This document shows, piece after piece, positions 36,902 to 46,592 of a stretch of DNA of 64,000 nt. The stretch lies in NCBI GenBank assembly GCA_023954375.1, contig JAMLIC010000001.1:1-64000 (forward strand). The letters are read 5' to 3'. Numbering within the stretch: the first letter of the stretch is position 1; every line of letters begins with the position of its first letter. Made by a program: the position numbers and the translations under genes. The DNA comes from Planctomycetota bacterium (GTDB lineage: Bacteria > Planctomycetota > J058). Under the pieces are notes generated by a model. It worked only from the letters and a program-made list of their open reading frames with translations. It did no database searches and was not told the DNA's origin.

Positions 36902-37508
36902 CGCTGCGCTGCATGCCGCCCGGCGTCGCTGGGTGCAGACGGGCAGCCTCGAAGACGAGGTGGCCTACCTGCACGCGCGCGTCCGAACAGGTGACCTGAG
37001 CGCGGAGAGCGTTCGGTTCGCGGCGCACTGTGGAAGCCGCGCGGCCGCCATTGTTGTGTCCGACATGGACCTGGCGCCCTGTCCACCACCGCGAGGAGGG
37101 AGAGGTGGGGCCGGGAACGTGAACCGTGACTGGGCCTGGAGCCCGATCGTCGTGGACGACCACGAACGGCTCGCTCGCATCGCGGTGGCGGCTGCACGTT
37201 CCGTCGCTGTGGATGAGCCAGAAGGATCTGCACTCCTCGAGAGCGCAGAGAACTGGTTGGTGTGTCCGTGTCGAAACCATGAAGGCTTGGCCGAGGTGGC
37301 CTGGCGGGACGGGCCGCGAACGCTAGCCGCCTCGGGGGCCGCTCTCGCCGCGGCGTGGATCAACCCAGTCGTGGTGGGGGATGGGCTCTGGATCGCGCTG
37401 CACCGCGCGGCTCGATGGAGGGGGTGGCCGCACGTCAGGAGCGTCGTTGCCGCTGAAGTCGTTCCCTGGGCGCTCGGCTATTTCGACCCGATCCGTGGGC
37501 GGCCCTGA
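36894..37508 (+). CDS. Hypothetical protein downstream of the TA module
   Basis: 204 residues. The N-terminus RRRWVQTGSLEDEVAYLHARVRTGDL followed by FAAHCGSRAAA resembles a helical start seen in many high-GC hypothetical proteins; I do not know a function. The middle holds two short Ala-rich helical repeats (RIAVAAARSVAVDEPEG; LAASGAALAAAWINPVVVGD). No signal peptide. The start overlaps the toxin gene by 8 bp. Confidence 0.65.
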   Translation: MADAALHAARRRWVQTGSLEDEVAYLHARVRTGDLSAESVRFAAHCGSRAAAIVVSDMDLAPCPPPRGGRGGAGNVNRDWAWSPIVVDDHERLARIAVAAARSVAVDEPEGSALLESAENWLVCPCRNHEGLAEVAWRDGPRTLAASGAALAAAWINPVVVGDGLWIALHRAARWRGWPHVRSVVAAEVVPWALGYFDPIRGRP

Positions 37509-37545
37509 CTTCCCTCGACCTCCCCGCAGTTCAATACAACGCGAA

Positions 37546-37655
37546 AGGCGCCCCGCGAAGGGCGCCTCTCTGCGTCACTTAGGTGGTGATCGGGGCGACA
37601 GGACAGATATTGAACCTGCGGCGGCCGGGCTGGACGAGTGGATCGATAGGTACCG
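37546..37655. other. Island junction T2: terminator hairpin plus tRNA 3'-end-like remnant
   Basis: AGGCGCCC-CGCGAA-GGGCGCCT (37546-37567) is a perfect 8-bp hairpin. 37589-37620 reads atcggggcgacagga...ttgaacctgcg, identical in both blocks to T3 at 49986-50012 except for a 4-5 base insertion. On the minus strand this is a T-arm plus acceptor-stem-like sequence. 37638-37655 repeats the 18-bp block of T1. The site coincides with the truncated end of the SbcC-like gene, as expected of an integration or recombination junction. Confidence 0.6.
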
Positions 37656-38940
37656 TGGCCAGGCGCAGCTCGACCTCGCTCCGGGTCGCGCGCCGCTCGA
37701 GGCGCTCGACCTCGGCCAGCGCCTGCGCGACGCGGCGCTCGGCGTTCTGGGCCTGGTTGACGAGGACACCAGCCGCCCTGGCCGCCTCGGCCCGGCGAGA
37801 CGTCTCGGTGAGCGCCGCCTCGAGCTGGACACGGCGCGTCTCGAGAGTCTGCTTCTTCAGGAGCACCGCGTCGGCCCGCTCCGCCGTGACCGTGCGTAGG
37901 GCCTCCTCCGCCGCGCGAACGGCGCGCTCGGCCGCCTGGACCTCGCCCTGCGCCCGCTCCAGCTCGCCCTCGGCAGCCGTGACCCGATCACGGAGCGCCT
38001 CCACCTCGGCGGCCCTCCGCGCGACGTCAGCCTGCGTCGCCTCGATCTGCTCGAGGTCGCGTCGTGCCTGCCCCAGCGCCTCCTCGGCCGCGCGGATCGC
38101 CGACGCGCGGTCGCATGCCTCTCGCACGAGCCGCTGGCGCGCCCGGGCGTCGTCGAGCTTCAGGGCGAGCTCGTCGCGCTGGTTCAGCAGCGCCTCGAGC
38201 TGCTGCCGCACGGCCTCGGTGCCGCTCACCTGCTGCTCGAGCTCCGCCAGCCGCTCCTCGGCGACCTTGACCTCCTCGCGGACCCCCATGAAGGGCGAGC
38301 CGCGCGCGCGCCGCGGCAGGCCGCGCGAGTCGAAGGCCAGATCGACCTGCGCCTGGCTCGCCTGGAGGACCCGCCGGAACTGCTCGGGCTGCGCGAAGGC
38401 CGCGAGGGCGCGCGTGAGGCGCTCCTTGGCCGAGCCGTCGGGGTCCTGCTCGAGGGACCGCTGGAGAACCGACGCCACCTCGGACTGCCTGCCGAGGAGC
38501 ACCGTGGAGAGGTAGGTCTTGGGCAGCCCCCGCGGGCCGCTCTTGCCGCCGGGGGCGGCCACGCCCCAGGCGAGGAGCTCGCGCAGCCGCCCGTCGACCT
38601 GGCGCGCCGTGGCCTCCCTGGCCGAATCGCCCTGCCCTCTGGCGCGCTCGAGCACGGCGGTGCCGCGGGCGCCCGCGCCGAAGGTCTTGCGCACCCTGAA
38701 GCGCTGGTCCTCGAGCTGGAAGGTGAGCGAGACGGCCGGGGTCTCGTCCGTGCCCCAGGAGAGGTAGTTCTTGTGCTCAGACGAGCTGGGCGGGAGGAGG
38801 AGCACGGCCCGGATCGCCTCGGCCAGGTGCGACTTGCCCAGGTCGTTCGGGCCGTAGAGCACGTTGAGCCCGGGCCCGAAGGTCAGGCTCGCCTTCTTCA
38901 CCGGCCCGAAGTGGTGGACCGCGAGCTCCAGGAGGCGCAT
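37579..38940 (-). pseudogene. SbcC/Rad50-like ATPase, C-terminally truncated
   Basis: The product has the N-terminal ATPase half of an SMC-like protein: LELAVHHFGPVKKASLTFGPG, Walker A NVLYGPNDLGKSHLAEAI (residues about 28-45), LSTVLLGRQSEVASVLQ, then some 220 residues of coiled coil (VEALRDRVTAAEGELERAQG). It stops in a tail encoded by junction T2 (QPGRRRFNICPVAP), so the returning coiled coil, signature motif and Walker B are absent. Complete family members are roughly twice as long. ATG at 38938-38940 follows AAGGAGC; a TTG three codons upstream is possible. Divergent from the RHS gene. Confidence 0.75.
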
Positions 38941-39106
38941 GTCAGGCAAGCTCCTTCACGGAGTGGTGGAGCGGCACTTCAGGTCCCTCCTCGAGGTAGG
39001 AGCCTTGTGATGGCAGCCGGGCCGGGTCCGAGCCAGCCGATCCTCGCAGCCGAGGGCGGGTGGTGACGCTGGCGTCAACCTTGTAGGTTGCGTGCGGAGG
39101 ACGTCC

Positions 39107-42100
39107 GTGCCCCAGTCACGCCGAGCGCTCGTGCTCCTGCTCTGCGCGACGCTGCTCGTGGGCGACCCCACGCCGCTCCTGGCCCAGGGCACGCCCTCGC
39201 CCGCGCCTGCGGCGTGGGCCGTGCAGGGCCTGCCCGCGTCGCCCCTGCCGCTCACGAGGGGCGAGCCCCGCACGCTGCACCAGGACCTGCTCGACCTCGA
39301 CGGGTCCCTCGTCCTCGCCTTCCAGGACGTCTCGATCCCCGCGCGCGGCCTCCCGCTGGCGCTCGGCCGCGTCTACCGCTCCGGCCTCGAAGCGGCCGGC
39401 GCGCTGGGCCCGGGCTGGTCCTGGACCTACGGGCTGCGCCTCGTGCCCGACCCGCTCACCGGACGCACGCGGCTGATCGAGGAGGACGGGACCGAGACGT
39501 GGTTCGGCCCGCCCGGCGAGGACGGCGTCGCGCTGCCGCTGTCGGGGCACCTGGACGGGGCGCTGCTGCGGCGCGAGCGGGGGCGCACCCTGCGTCTGCG
39601 CCAGGACGGGCGCGCCGACGTCTTCGACCGCCGCGGCCGCCTGATCGAGCGCCTCGACGCGCGCGGTGTGGCCCTGCGGCTGAACTACGACGGCCAGTGC
39701 CCGGTGAGCGTCACCGACGCCGCCGGCCGTGCGCTCACGTTCTCCTGGTCGGACGGGCGTCTGGTCGCCGTGGCGGACCCGCTTGGCCGCGTGACCCGCT
39801 ACGCCTACGAGGCGGGGCGCCTGGCGAGCGTCGTCGACCCCCTCGGGCGGCGGACGCGGTTCGCGTGGGAGGGCCCGCGCCTGCGCGAGGTCACGCTCGC
39901 CGACGGGGTGCAAATCACGGTCTCCTACAACGGGCGGGGGGAGGTCGAGCGGCTCGCCGGGCCGGGCGAGCTCGAGACGCTCGTCGCCCGGGAGGCCTCG
40001 GCGGACGGCGCCCGTCTGGCGCTCTCGCTCACGGACGCTCTCGGCGGGACGACCCGGGTCGAGGTGGAGCGGAGCGCGGGGCAGGCCACGCTGCGCGTGA
40101 CCGACCCCTCGGGCGGGCGGACGGAGGCCACCGCGCGGCCTGGCGAGGTCCGGGTGCGCCAGGGGGACGGCCCCGAGGCCGTGGTCACGATCGACGGCCT
40201 GGGCCGGCCGGTCCGCGTCCGCGATGCGACGGGTGACGAGCGGGACCTGTCTTCGACGGAAGAGGAGGCGCCCCCGGCGGACGTCTACGACGCGCGAGGC
40301 TACCCGCGCCACCTGACCCTCGAGGACGGCCTGGCCGGTGCGCCCACGTTCGACGAGGCCGGGCGCCTCCTGCGCCTCGACCTGGGCGGCGGCAGAGCCA
40401 CGCGCTTCGAGTGGGACGCGGGCGACCGCCTGGTCCGCCGCATCGACCCCGACGGGACCACGGTCGAGGCCACCCACGACGCCGCCGATCGGCCCCTGCG
40501 GCGGGTCGGCCCCGAGGGCGAGGCGCGCTGGCGCTGGGACGCGAGGGGCTGCCTGCTCGAGCGCGTCCTCCCGGGGGAGCCCGAGGCGACCAGCTTCGAG
40601 TGGGACCGCGCCGCCCGCCTGGTGGCGATCACCCAGGGCAAGCGCCGACGGACGTTCGAGCGCGCCGCCGGGGACCTGCTCCTCGCCACGCGAGACGAGG
40701 ACGGGCGCGAGGAGCGCTTCACCTGGCACGCCGACGGTCGCCTCCTCGCGGCCACCGCCGGGGACGGCCGGCGGTTCACGTTCGCTCACGACGCCGCCGG
40801 CCGACCGATCGGCTGGACGGGGCCACAGGGCGAGGAGCACCGGGTGGAAGTCCCGGAGAGCGGCGTGATCGTCCACGCCGCCGGGGACGTGCTCGACCTC
40901 CTTCACCCGGACGGCGCGCGCGAGCGCCGCGAGCACGACGCCGCAGGTCGCCTCGTGCGCCGCACCTGGCGCGGGCGCGTCGACGCGTGGACGCGCGACG
41001 CGGAGGGCCGCGTGGTGGGCCACGCGCGCGGCGGCGTGGAGACGGTGCTCACCCGTGACGCGCAGGGCCGCGTGGTCGCCGTGGAGGGGCCGCTGCGGGC
41101 CCACCTCGAGGACGACGGGCTGGTGATCACGACCGCGGCCGGGGCCTGGCGGACGGAGCGCGACGCGGGGGGCGAGGTCGTCGCCCGCACCGACCCGCTC
41201 GGCGGCGTGACGCGGGTCGAGCGCCAGGGCCGGACCGCGGCGGTCGTCGACCCCGCCGGCCGACGCGTGCTCGTCGAGCGCGACGAGGAGGGGCGCGTCG
41301 TCGCCTTCGGCCCGCCGGGCGTCATGACCCGCTTCGCGCACGACGGCGCGGGGGCGATCCGGACGGTCGTGTCGCCGGGCGGGCGGGCGCTCGAGGTCGC
41401 GCGCGACGACGCCGGCCGCGTCGCGGCCGTGCGGACGGGCGAGGTCACGCTGGCGCGCTGGACCTACGACGCGCGCGGCCTGCCGACGAGCGTCGAGGAC
41501 GGCGTCGGCCGCCACGCCTTCGTGCACGACGAGACCGGCCGGCTCGTGCGCGTGGTCGACGCGTTCGGCCGCGCGATGTCCTACGCCTACGACGCGCGCG
41601 GCCGGCTGGCCACGGTGATCGGCCCCGGAGGCGAGGTCACCCGCTACCGCCACGACGACGAGGGCGTCGTGACCGGGCTGGTGGGTCCGGACGGGCGCGA
41701 GACCGCCGTCGCGCGCGACGCCGCCGGGCGCGTGCGCGAGGTGGTCTACCCGGGCGGCGTCCGCATCGAGGTCGGCCACGGCCCCGACGGGCGCCTGTCG
41801 TCCCTGCGCTGGCGACGCGGCGACGACGTCCTCCTCGACCGTGCGCTCGCCCGCGACGACCGCGGACGCGTCGTCGCGATCACGCAGGACGGCCGCGCGG
41901 CGCGACTCGAGCGGGACCCGCTCGGGCAGCTCCTCCGCGTCGAGGTCGCGGACGACCCGCTCGCGGCGGCGTTCGACGGGTCGGGCGCGCTCACGTCGCT
42001 GCGCGGCCTCGCGCTGGCCACGGACGCGTCCTACCGGCTCACGCGCGCGGGTGAGCGGGTCGTCAGGACGGACCCCGACGGCAACCTGAGCGAGATCGAG

Positions 42101-43657
42101 GGCCTGCTGGCGCTCCGCCACGACGCCCTCGGGCGCGTGGTCGAGGTCACACCGCAGGGCGGTCCGACGATCTCGCTGCGGTACGACTTCGCCGGTCGCC
42201 TGGTCGAGCGGCGCGCGGGCGAGGAGGTCGTGCGCTACGCCCACGACGGCGGCCACGTGATCGCCGCGTACGACGGCGACGGGCGCCGCCTGGCCTGGTT
42301 CGAGCGGCTGCCGACGGGCCCGCTCGCGGTGCGCCTCCACGGCGGCGACGCCACGAGCCTGCTCCTCTGCGACGAGCTCGGCACGCCGGTGGCACACGTC
42401 GACGGCGCGGCCGTCCGGCCGCTCTCGTGCGACGCCTGGGGACGCTGGCAGCGTGGACCACCCCCGACGCACGGCGCGATCGGCTGGACCGCCGCGCCGT
42501 TCGAGCCCGCGACCGGGCTCGTCCTCCTGCCGGCGCGCGCCTACCTGCCCGAGGTCGGCCAGTTCGTCTCACCCGACCCCGGCGGGCTCCCGGGCGGGGT
42601 GCACCCGTATGCGTACGCGCACGGCGACCCGGTCTCCTTCCGCGACCCGACCGGCCGCGAGCCCGCCGAGCCCTCCTTCGACCTCCTGCGGGGGTTCAGA
42701 CCGCTCATCCGCCCACCCGCGGACGTCGCCGCCGGCCTGCCCCCCGCCACGACGCTGCCCGACCCGGCGCCGCTCCCGCCCGAGGCGCGCATCCCCGAGC
42801 ACTGGACCGGGGTCCGGCCGCGGGAGAACTTCTCGGCTTGGGAGCTCGCCAGCGGCCACGAGGGCAGCGCACGGGGGCGGCGCATCCCCCTCGAGCAGGC
42901 CAGGCCGGGCCCCTATCGCTACATCGTCGACCTCGACGGCCGGGTGTGGCTGGACCGGTTCCAGCTCGACGGCAAGCACAGCTGGATCGCCAACCCCGGC
43001 GAGCCCGTGCGCGGCGCGGGCGAGCTCGCCATCACGACCGACGGCGTCGTGCACAGCAACGCGAGGTCGGGGCACTACGTGGCGAGGGACCCGTTCGTGC
43101 CGGAGACGCCGGAAGCAAAGGCCTACGCCCGCGCCATGCGAGAGACCATCGCGCGGGCAGGCTTCAAGCCGGGCGAGGTCGGCGCTGGCGGAGAGGCGCT
43201 CCCCCGGGAGAACGTCCCCCGCCCCTCGCCCGCCGAGCTGCGCGAGGCCCGCCGGCCGGTGGTCACCCCCCGCACGCCACCCCCACCCCCCGGGAGCGCG
43301 GCCGGCCTCCTCGGCCGCGCGGCCCGCGACGTGATCGGCGCGCCGGCCCGCATCGGCGTCCGGCTCGCAGAGTGGGCGGCTGCACGCCCCGGCCTCGCCC
43401 GTGCCCTGGGCGGTATCGGCATCCTCGCCGGGGTGGCGCACGCCTCGTACACGACCTACCTCTACGCCACCGGCCAGATCGGCCTGGGCGAGCTCGCCCT
43501 CGGATTGGCCACGGACGCCCTGCTGTTCGGGCTGCCGCTGCTGGGCCCCGCGGGCGCCGGGCTCGGGCTCGTGATCGGCGCGGCGCTCCTGGCGCGTGAG
43601 GCCGGGAGATGTGCCCTTCGCCGAAACGGTGGCCGATTTCTGAGCTGTAACGAGTAG
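39107..43657 (+). CDS. RHS/YD-repeat protein with variable C-terminal domain
   Basis: 1516 residues. Signal peptide at 1-27 (RALVLLLCATLLVGDPTPLLAQ), a DUF6531-like opening (FQDVSIPARGLPLALGRVYRS, LGPGWSWTYGLRL), about 45 YD-type repeats (D.LGRVTRYAYEAGRL; GRVREVVYPGG), and the core-closing VGQFVSPDPGGLPGGVHPYA followed by GDPVSFRDPTGR. After it come about 330 unique residues: PYRYIVDLDGRVWLDRFQLD, KHSWIANPGEPVRGAGEL, NARSGHYVARDPF, a Pro-rich linker, and a hydrophobic tail (IGLGELALGLATDALLFGLP). RHS shells deliver toxic C-termini. The GTG at 39107 follows GGAGG at 6 bases; an earlier GTG at 39092 is less likely. No immunity gene is obvious downstream, where an IS begins. Confidence 0.88.
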   Translation: MPQSRRALVLLLCATLLVGDPTPLLAQGTPSPAPAAWAVQGLPASPLPLTRGEPRTLHQDLLDLDGSLVLAFQDVSIPARGLPLALGRVYRSGLEAAGALGPGWSWTYGLRLVPDPLTGRTRLIEEDGTETWFGPPGEDGVALPLSGHLDGALLRRERGRTLRLRQDGRADVFDRRGRLIERLDARGVALRLNYDGQCPVSVTDAAGRALTFSWSDGRLVAVADPLGRVTRYAYEAGRLASVVDPLGRRTRFAWEGPRLREVTLADGVQITVSYNGRGEVERLAGPGELETLVAREASADGARLALSLTDALGGTTRVEVERSAGQATLRVTDPSGGRTEATARPGEVRVRQGDGPEAVVTIDGLGRPVRVRDATGDERDLSSTEEEAPPADVYDARGYPRHLTLEDGLAGAPTFDEAGRLLRLDLGGGRATRFEWDAGDRLVRRIDPDGTTVEATHDAADRPLRRVGPEGEARWRWDARGCLLERVLPGEPEATSFEWDRAARLVAITQGKRRRTFERAAGDLLLATRDEDGREERFTWHADGRLLAATAGDGRRFTFAHDAAGRPIGWTGPQGEEHRVEVPESGVIVHAAGDVLDLLHPDGARERREHDAAGRLVRRTWRGRVDAWTRDAEGRVVGHARGGVETVLTRDAQGRVVAVEGPLRAHLEDDGLVITTAAGAWRTERDAGGEVVARTDPLGGVTRVERQGRTAAVVDPAGRRVLVERDEEGRVVAFGPPGVMTRFAHDGAGAIRTVVSPGGRALEVARDDAGRVAAVRTGEVTLARWTYDARGLPTSVEDGVGRHAFVHDETGRLVRVVDAFGRAMSYAYDARGRLATVIGPGGEVTRYRHDDEGVVTGLVGPDGRETAVARDAAGRVREVVYPGGVRIEVGHGPDGRLSSLRWRRGDDVLLDRALARDDRGRVVAITQDGRAARLERDPLGQLLRVEVADDPLAAAFDGSGALTSLRGLALATDASYRLTRAGERVVRTDPDGNLSEIEGLLALRHDALGRVVEVTPQGGPTISLRYDFAGRLVERRAGEEVVRYAHDGGHVIAAYDGDGRRLAWFERLPTGPLAVRLHGGDATSLLLCDELGTPVAHVDGAAVRPLSCDAWGRWQRGPPPTHGAIGWTAAPFEPATGLVLLPARAYLPEVGQFVSPDPGGLPGGVHPYAYAHGDPVSFRDPTGREPAEPSFDLLRGFRPLIRPPADVAAGLPPATTLPDPAPLPPEARIPEHWTGVRPRENFSAWELASGHEGSARGRRIPLEQARPGPYRYIVDLDGRVWLDRFQLDGKHSWIANPGEPVRGAGELAITTDGVVHSNARSGHYVARDPFVPETPEAKAYARAMRETIARAGFKPGEVGAGGEALPRENVPRPSPAELREARRPVVTPRTPPPPPGSAAGLLGRAARDVIGAPARIGVRLAEWAAARPGLARALGGIGILAGVAHASYTTYLYATGQIGLGELALGLATDALLFGLPLLGPAGAGLGLVIGAALLAREAGRCALRRNGGRFLSCNE

Positions 43658-43708
43658 AGGGACGACCTCCTCCTCGACCGCCCCACCCGGGGCCTTCAAG
43701 GAGGACGT

Positions 43709-45292
43709 GTGACGAAGCGTACGCCCAGGTCCGACAGCCCGGAGCCGGAGGGCCCGGACCCTGACGAGCTCCGAACCAACGACCCGCAGGAGGACGTGCA
43801 GGACCTCGCCGAGGCGGGGGACGACGAGGCCGTCGTCCTTCTCGACGAGGACGAGGCGCCGGAGAGCCGGCCGAGGCTTGCGGGCACGCCGAAGGGCGGC
43901 TCGTTCAAGAAGCCCAGGAGCAAGGGCCGCACGCAGCTCATGCGGCCGCGGACGCTCACGGCCGAGCAGCGGCTCCTGATCCTGGACTCGTGGCAGCGGA
44001 GCAAGCTGCCGGGGGCCGACTTCGCGCCGCTCGTGGGGGTCACGTCCAGCGCGCTCTACAAGTGGAAGCGGCTGTTCGCCGACCACGGCCCGGCGGGGCT
44101 CGAGGACCGGCCGCGCGGGGCGCCGATCGGGAGCCGCATGAGCGAGGTGACCCGGCGGGCGGTCCTCCTGCTCAAGGCGGCCCACCCCGACTGGGGCCAG
44201 GAGCGGATCCACCACGAGCTCCTGCGCACGAAGGGGCTCCAGGCCAGCCCGGGGGCGATCGGCAAGGTCCTGGCCGAGGAGGGCTACGAGGTCGTCGCCG
44301 CGCCCACCCGCCCGCACCCGGACGTCGTGCGCCGCTTCGAGCGGGCCAGGAGCAACCAGCTCTGGCAGACCGACCTCTTCACCTTCGTGCTCAAGCGCCA
44401 GAACCGGCGCGTGCACCTCGTGGCCTTCATGGACGACCACAGCCGGTTCCTCGTGGGCTTCGGGCTCCACGCCACCGCCTCGGGCGCGCTCGTCCGCGAG
44501 GTCCTCGAGGCGGCCATCGCCAGCCACGGGGCGCCGGCCGAGGTGCTCACGGACAACGGCGCGCAGTACGTGACCTGGCGCGGGAAGAGCGAGTTCACGA
44601 GGCTCTGCGAGAAGCGCGGGATCAAGCACCTCGTCGCCAAGCCCCGTCGCCCCCAGACGCTCGGCAAGTGCGAGCGCTTCTGGGGCACGCTCTGGCGCGA
44701 GTGCCTCGAGGCCGCCGTCTTCCTCGACCTGCAGGACGCGCGCCTGCGGATCGGACACTTCGTCGACCACTACAACTTCCACCGCACGCACCAGGGCATC
44801 GGCGGCCTCGTGCCGGCGGACCGCTTCTTCGGCGCCACGCCCGAGGTGAAGGCCACGCTGACGGCGCGGGTGGCGAAGAACGCGCTCGAGCTGGCCCGCG
44901 ACGGGGTCCCGCGCAAGGACTTCTACCTCACGGGGCGCGTGGGGGACGTGGGGATCTCGCTGCACGCCGAGGGCGAGCAGGTCGTCCTCACCCGCGACGA
45001 CGGGACCCGCGAGACGGTCGACCTCACCGCCACGGGCCGACGCGCCGAGACCGGCGACGCGCAGGCGCTGCCCCTGCCGGTCTCGACCGGAGTGACCCTG
45101 CCGACGCTGCCCGGGACCGACGACGGCGACGACGGGGCCTCGACCCCGCCCGGAGCCTCGCCGCTCGACGGCGCGCTCGACGCCCTCGAGGCCGCCTTCG
45201 CCGACGACGACGTGGCCCCCGTGGAGGAGCTCGACGACCTGCCCGACGACGTCACGTCCGCGGGCGACCTCGACGACGAGGTGACGTCGTGA
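43709..45292 (+). CDS. DDE transposase 1 (IS481-like) of a two-transposase mobile unit
   Basis: 527 residues. Acidic, disordered first 60 residues; a helix-turn-helix region (RLLILDSWQRSKLPGADFAP; LVGVTSSALYKWKRLF); the integrase core with QLWQTDLFTFVLKRQ, VLTDNGAQYV and KCERFWGTLWRECLE (spacing 39 between the last Asp and Glu by count); a small beta domain after 380; and an Asp/Glu-rich tail. The GTG start follows GGAGG. The stop overlaps the next gene as GTGA. The long acidic extensions are unusual for IS481 members and may contact the partner proteins. Confidence 0.88.
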   Translation: MTKRTPRSDSPEPEGPDPDELRTNDPQEDVQDLAEAGDDEAVVLLDEDEAPESRPRLAGTPKGGSFKKPRSKGRTQLMRPRTLTAEQRLLILDSWQRSKLPGADFAPLVGVTSSALYKWKRLFADHGPAGLEDRPRGAPIGSRMSEVTRRAVLLLKAAHPDWGQERIHHELLRTKGLQASPGAIGKVLAEEGYEVVAAPTRPHPDVVRRFERARSNQLWQTDLFTFVLKRQNRRVHLVAFMDDHSRFLVGFGLHATASGALVREVLEAAIASHGAPAEVLTDNGAQYVTWRGKSEFTRLCEKRGIKHLVAKPRRPQTLGKCERFWGTLWRECLEAAVFLDLQDARLRIGHFVDHYNFHRTHQGIGGLVPADRFFGATPEVKATLTARVAKNALELARDGVPRKDFYLTGRVGDVGISLHAEGEQVVLTRDDGTRETVDLTATGRRAETGDAQALPLPVSTGVTLPTLPGTDDGDDGASTPPGASPLDGALDALEAAFADDDVAPVEELDDLPDDVTSAGDLDDEVTS

Positions 45293-45876
45293 CGCGCGCT
45301 CGCGACGCGAAGGCCTCGTCGTCCTCGACGAGCGGAGCGACGTCGGGCGCGACCGCGCCGGCCCGGCGGCGCGGCCGACCGCCGGGGACGGGCGCGCCGA
45401 AGCAGAAGAGCACGAGCATCCGGGGCTCGGCCGAGGCGAGGCAGAAGGCCTACGTGATCGTCGAGACCCTCAGCGGCCTGCGGTCGCCCAGCGACGCGAG
45501 CGCGCTGATCGGCGTCACGATCAACCGCTACTACCAGCTGGAGTGGCGCGCCCTGCAGGGCCTCGTCGAGGCGCTCGAGGCGCGGCCGGCCGGCCGGCAG
45601 CCGTCCCCCGAGGCGGAGGCGAAGAAGCTCGAGCGCGAGCGCGACCGGCTGGCGCGCGAGCTGCGCCGCGCGCAGGCCCTCGTGCGGGTCGCGCAGCGCG
45701 CCGTGGGGCTCCCGGCGCCCCAGGCGCCCCGCGACGCGACCGGCGACGGGAAGAAGCGTCGCCGCCGCGGGCCCCGGAACCGGACGGCGCGCACCCTGGC
45801 TCGCCTCCGGACGCCGGAGCCGCCCGCCCCCGGCGACGCGCCGGCCGACGCGCCCGCCACCCCGGCGGCGACCTGA
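45289..45876 (+). CDS. HTH/coiled-coil helper protein A of the mobile unit
   Basis: 195 residues: a basic Ser/Thr-rich start, a helix-turn-helix-like segment (IVETLSGLRSPSDASALIG, VTINRYYQLEWRALQGLVEA), a coiled coil (EAEAKKLERERDRLARELRR) and a basic tail. It is a paralogue of the protein at 46203: LSG....DA...G....Y..RALQ......GR.P.....LE.E..L is shared. Translationally coupled to transposase 1. It probably targets or bridges DNA and transposase; not recognised as a named family. Confidence 0.7.
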   Translation: MTRARDAKASSSSTSGATSGATAPARRRGRPPGTGAPKQKSTSIRGSAEARQKAYVIVETLSGLRSPSDASALIGVTINRYYQLEWRALQGLVEALEARPAGRQPSPEAEAKKLERERDRLARELRRAQALVRVAQRAVGLPAPQAPRDATGDGKKRRRRGPRNRTARTLARLRTPEPPAPGDAPADAPATPAAT

Positions 45877-45995
45877 CGACAGGGTCGGGTCGCGAGGACC
45901 CGCGCCTCGCGACCCGGCCGCACGACGACACGACCCGAGGAGCCCCATGAAGACGACGCCGACCGAACAGCCGACGATCCCGCAGCGACCGCGCG

Positions 45996-46135
45996 CCGGC
46001 GGTGGGCGGGCTGTGGGGAGCCTGGGGGCAGGCAGCCCTGCGACGGAGCCGGAGAGCCCCGGAGGGACAGAGCTCGCAGGCGACGGAGCAGGGCGTCGGC
46101 TGTCCCCAGGCTCTCCACAGCTCGTCCACCGCCGC
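45996..46135. repeat. Long imperfect inverted repeat between the two transposase operons
   Basis: The left arm 45996-46042 (gccggcggtgggcgggctg, tggggagcctgggggcagg...) is the reverse complement of 46090-46135 (...ctgtccccaggctctccac, agctcgtccaccgccg). Most mismatches would be G-U pairs in RNA, so the transcript can fold into a stem of about 45 bp. It lies between helper A (stop 45876) and helper B (start 46203); the 326-bp gap holds no gene. It may be a transposon end, a cruciform binding site or an attenuator. Confidence 0.7.
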
Positions 46136-46202
46136 GACCACGCCTGCTGCCCGGGGACGTCGGTGCCGCGCCGTAGTCTCCTGCCCGACGCGGAGGCCAC
46201 CC

Positions 46203-46592
46203 ATGGCGGGCAAGACGAGCGGGAGCGAGCTCGTGAACGGGCTCGACGGCAGCGACCAGGCGAAGGACTGGTGCAAGGCCATCCTCGACACGCTCTCGGG
46301 AGCGACGACGGTGGTCGACGCGGCGCGGTCGCTCGGCTGCAACCAGGCCTACTTCTACAGGGTCCGGGGACGTGCCCTGCAGGCCATGCTCTCGGACCTC
46401 GAGCCGAAGCGCACCGGGCGCAAGCCGGCGGAGCACGACCCGCAGGCGACGCGGATCGCGGAGCTCGAGGCGGAGCTGCTCCACGCCAAGGGGGCGCTCG
46501 AGGCGGCCAGCGCGCGCGTCACGGTGGCCCTCGGAGCGCCGAGCTCGACGCGCCGCCCAAAAGGCCGCCGCCGGGCGCACCCGACGAGCTGA
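46203..46592 (+). CDS. HTH/coiled-coil helper protein B (OrfA-like) of the mobile unit
   Basis: 129 residues: helix-turn-helix (ILDTLSGATTVVDAARSLG, CNQAYFYRVRGRALQAMLS) and a leucine-zipper-like helix (ATRIAELEAELLHAKGALEA), the arrangement of IS3-type OrfA proteins. Paralogue of helper A at 45289. It overlaps the transposase frame that follows in the -1 register. A CCCAAAA heptamer in the correct phase at 46556-46562 could produce an OrfAB fusion. Confidence 0.75.
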   Translation: MAGKTSGSELVNGLDGSDQAKDWCKAILDTLSGATTVVDAARSLGCNQAYFYRVRGRALQAMLSDLEPKRTGRKPAEHDPQATRIAELEAELLHAKGALEAASARVTVALGAPSSTRRPKGRRRAHPTS

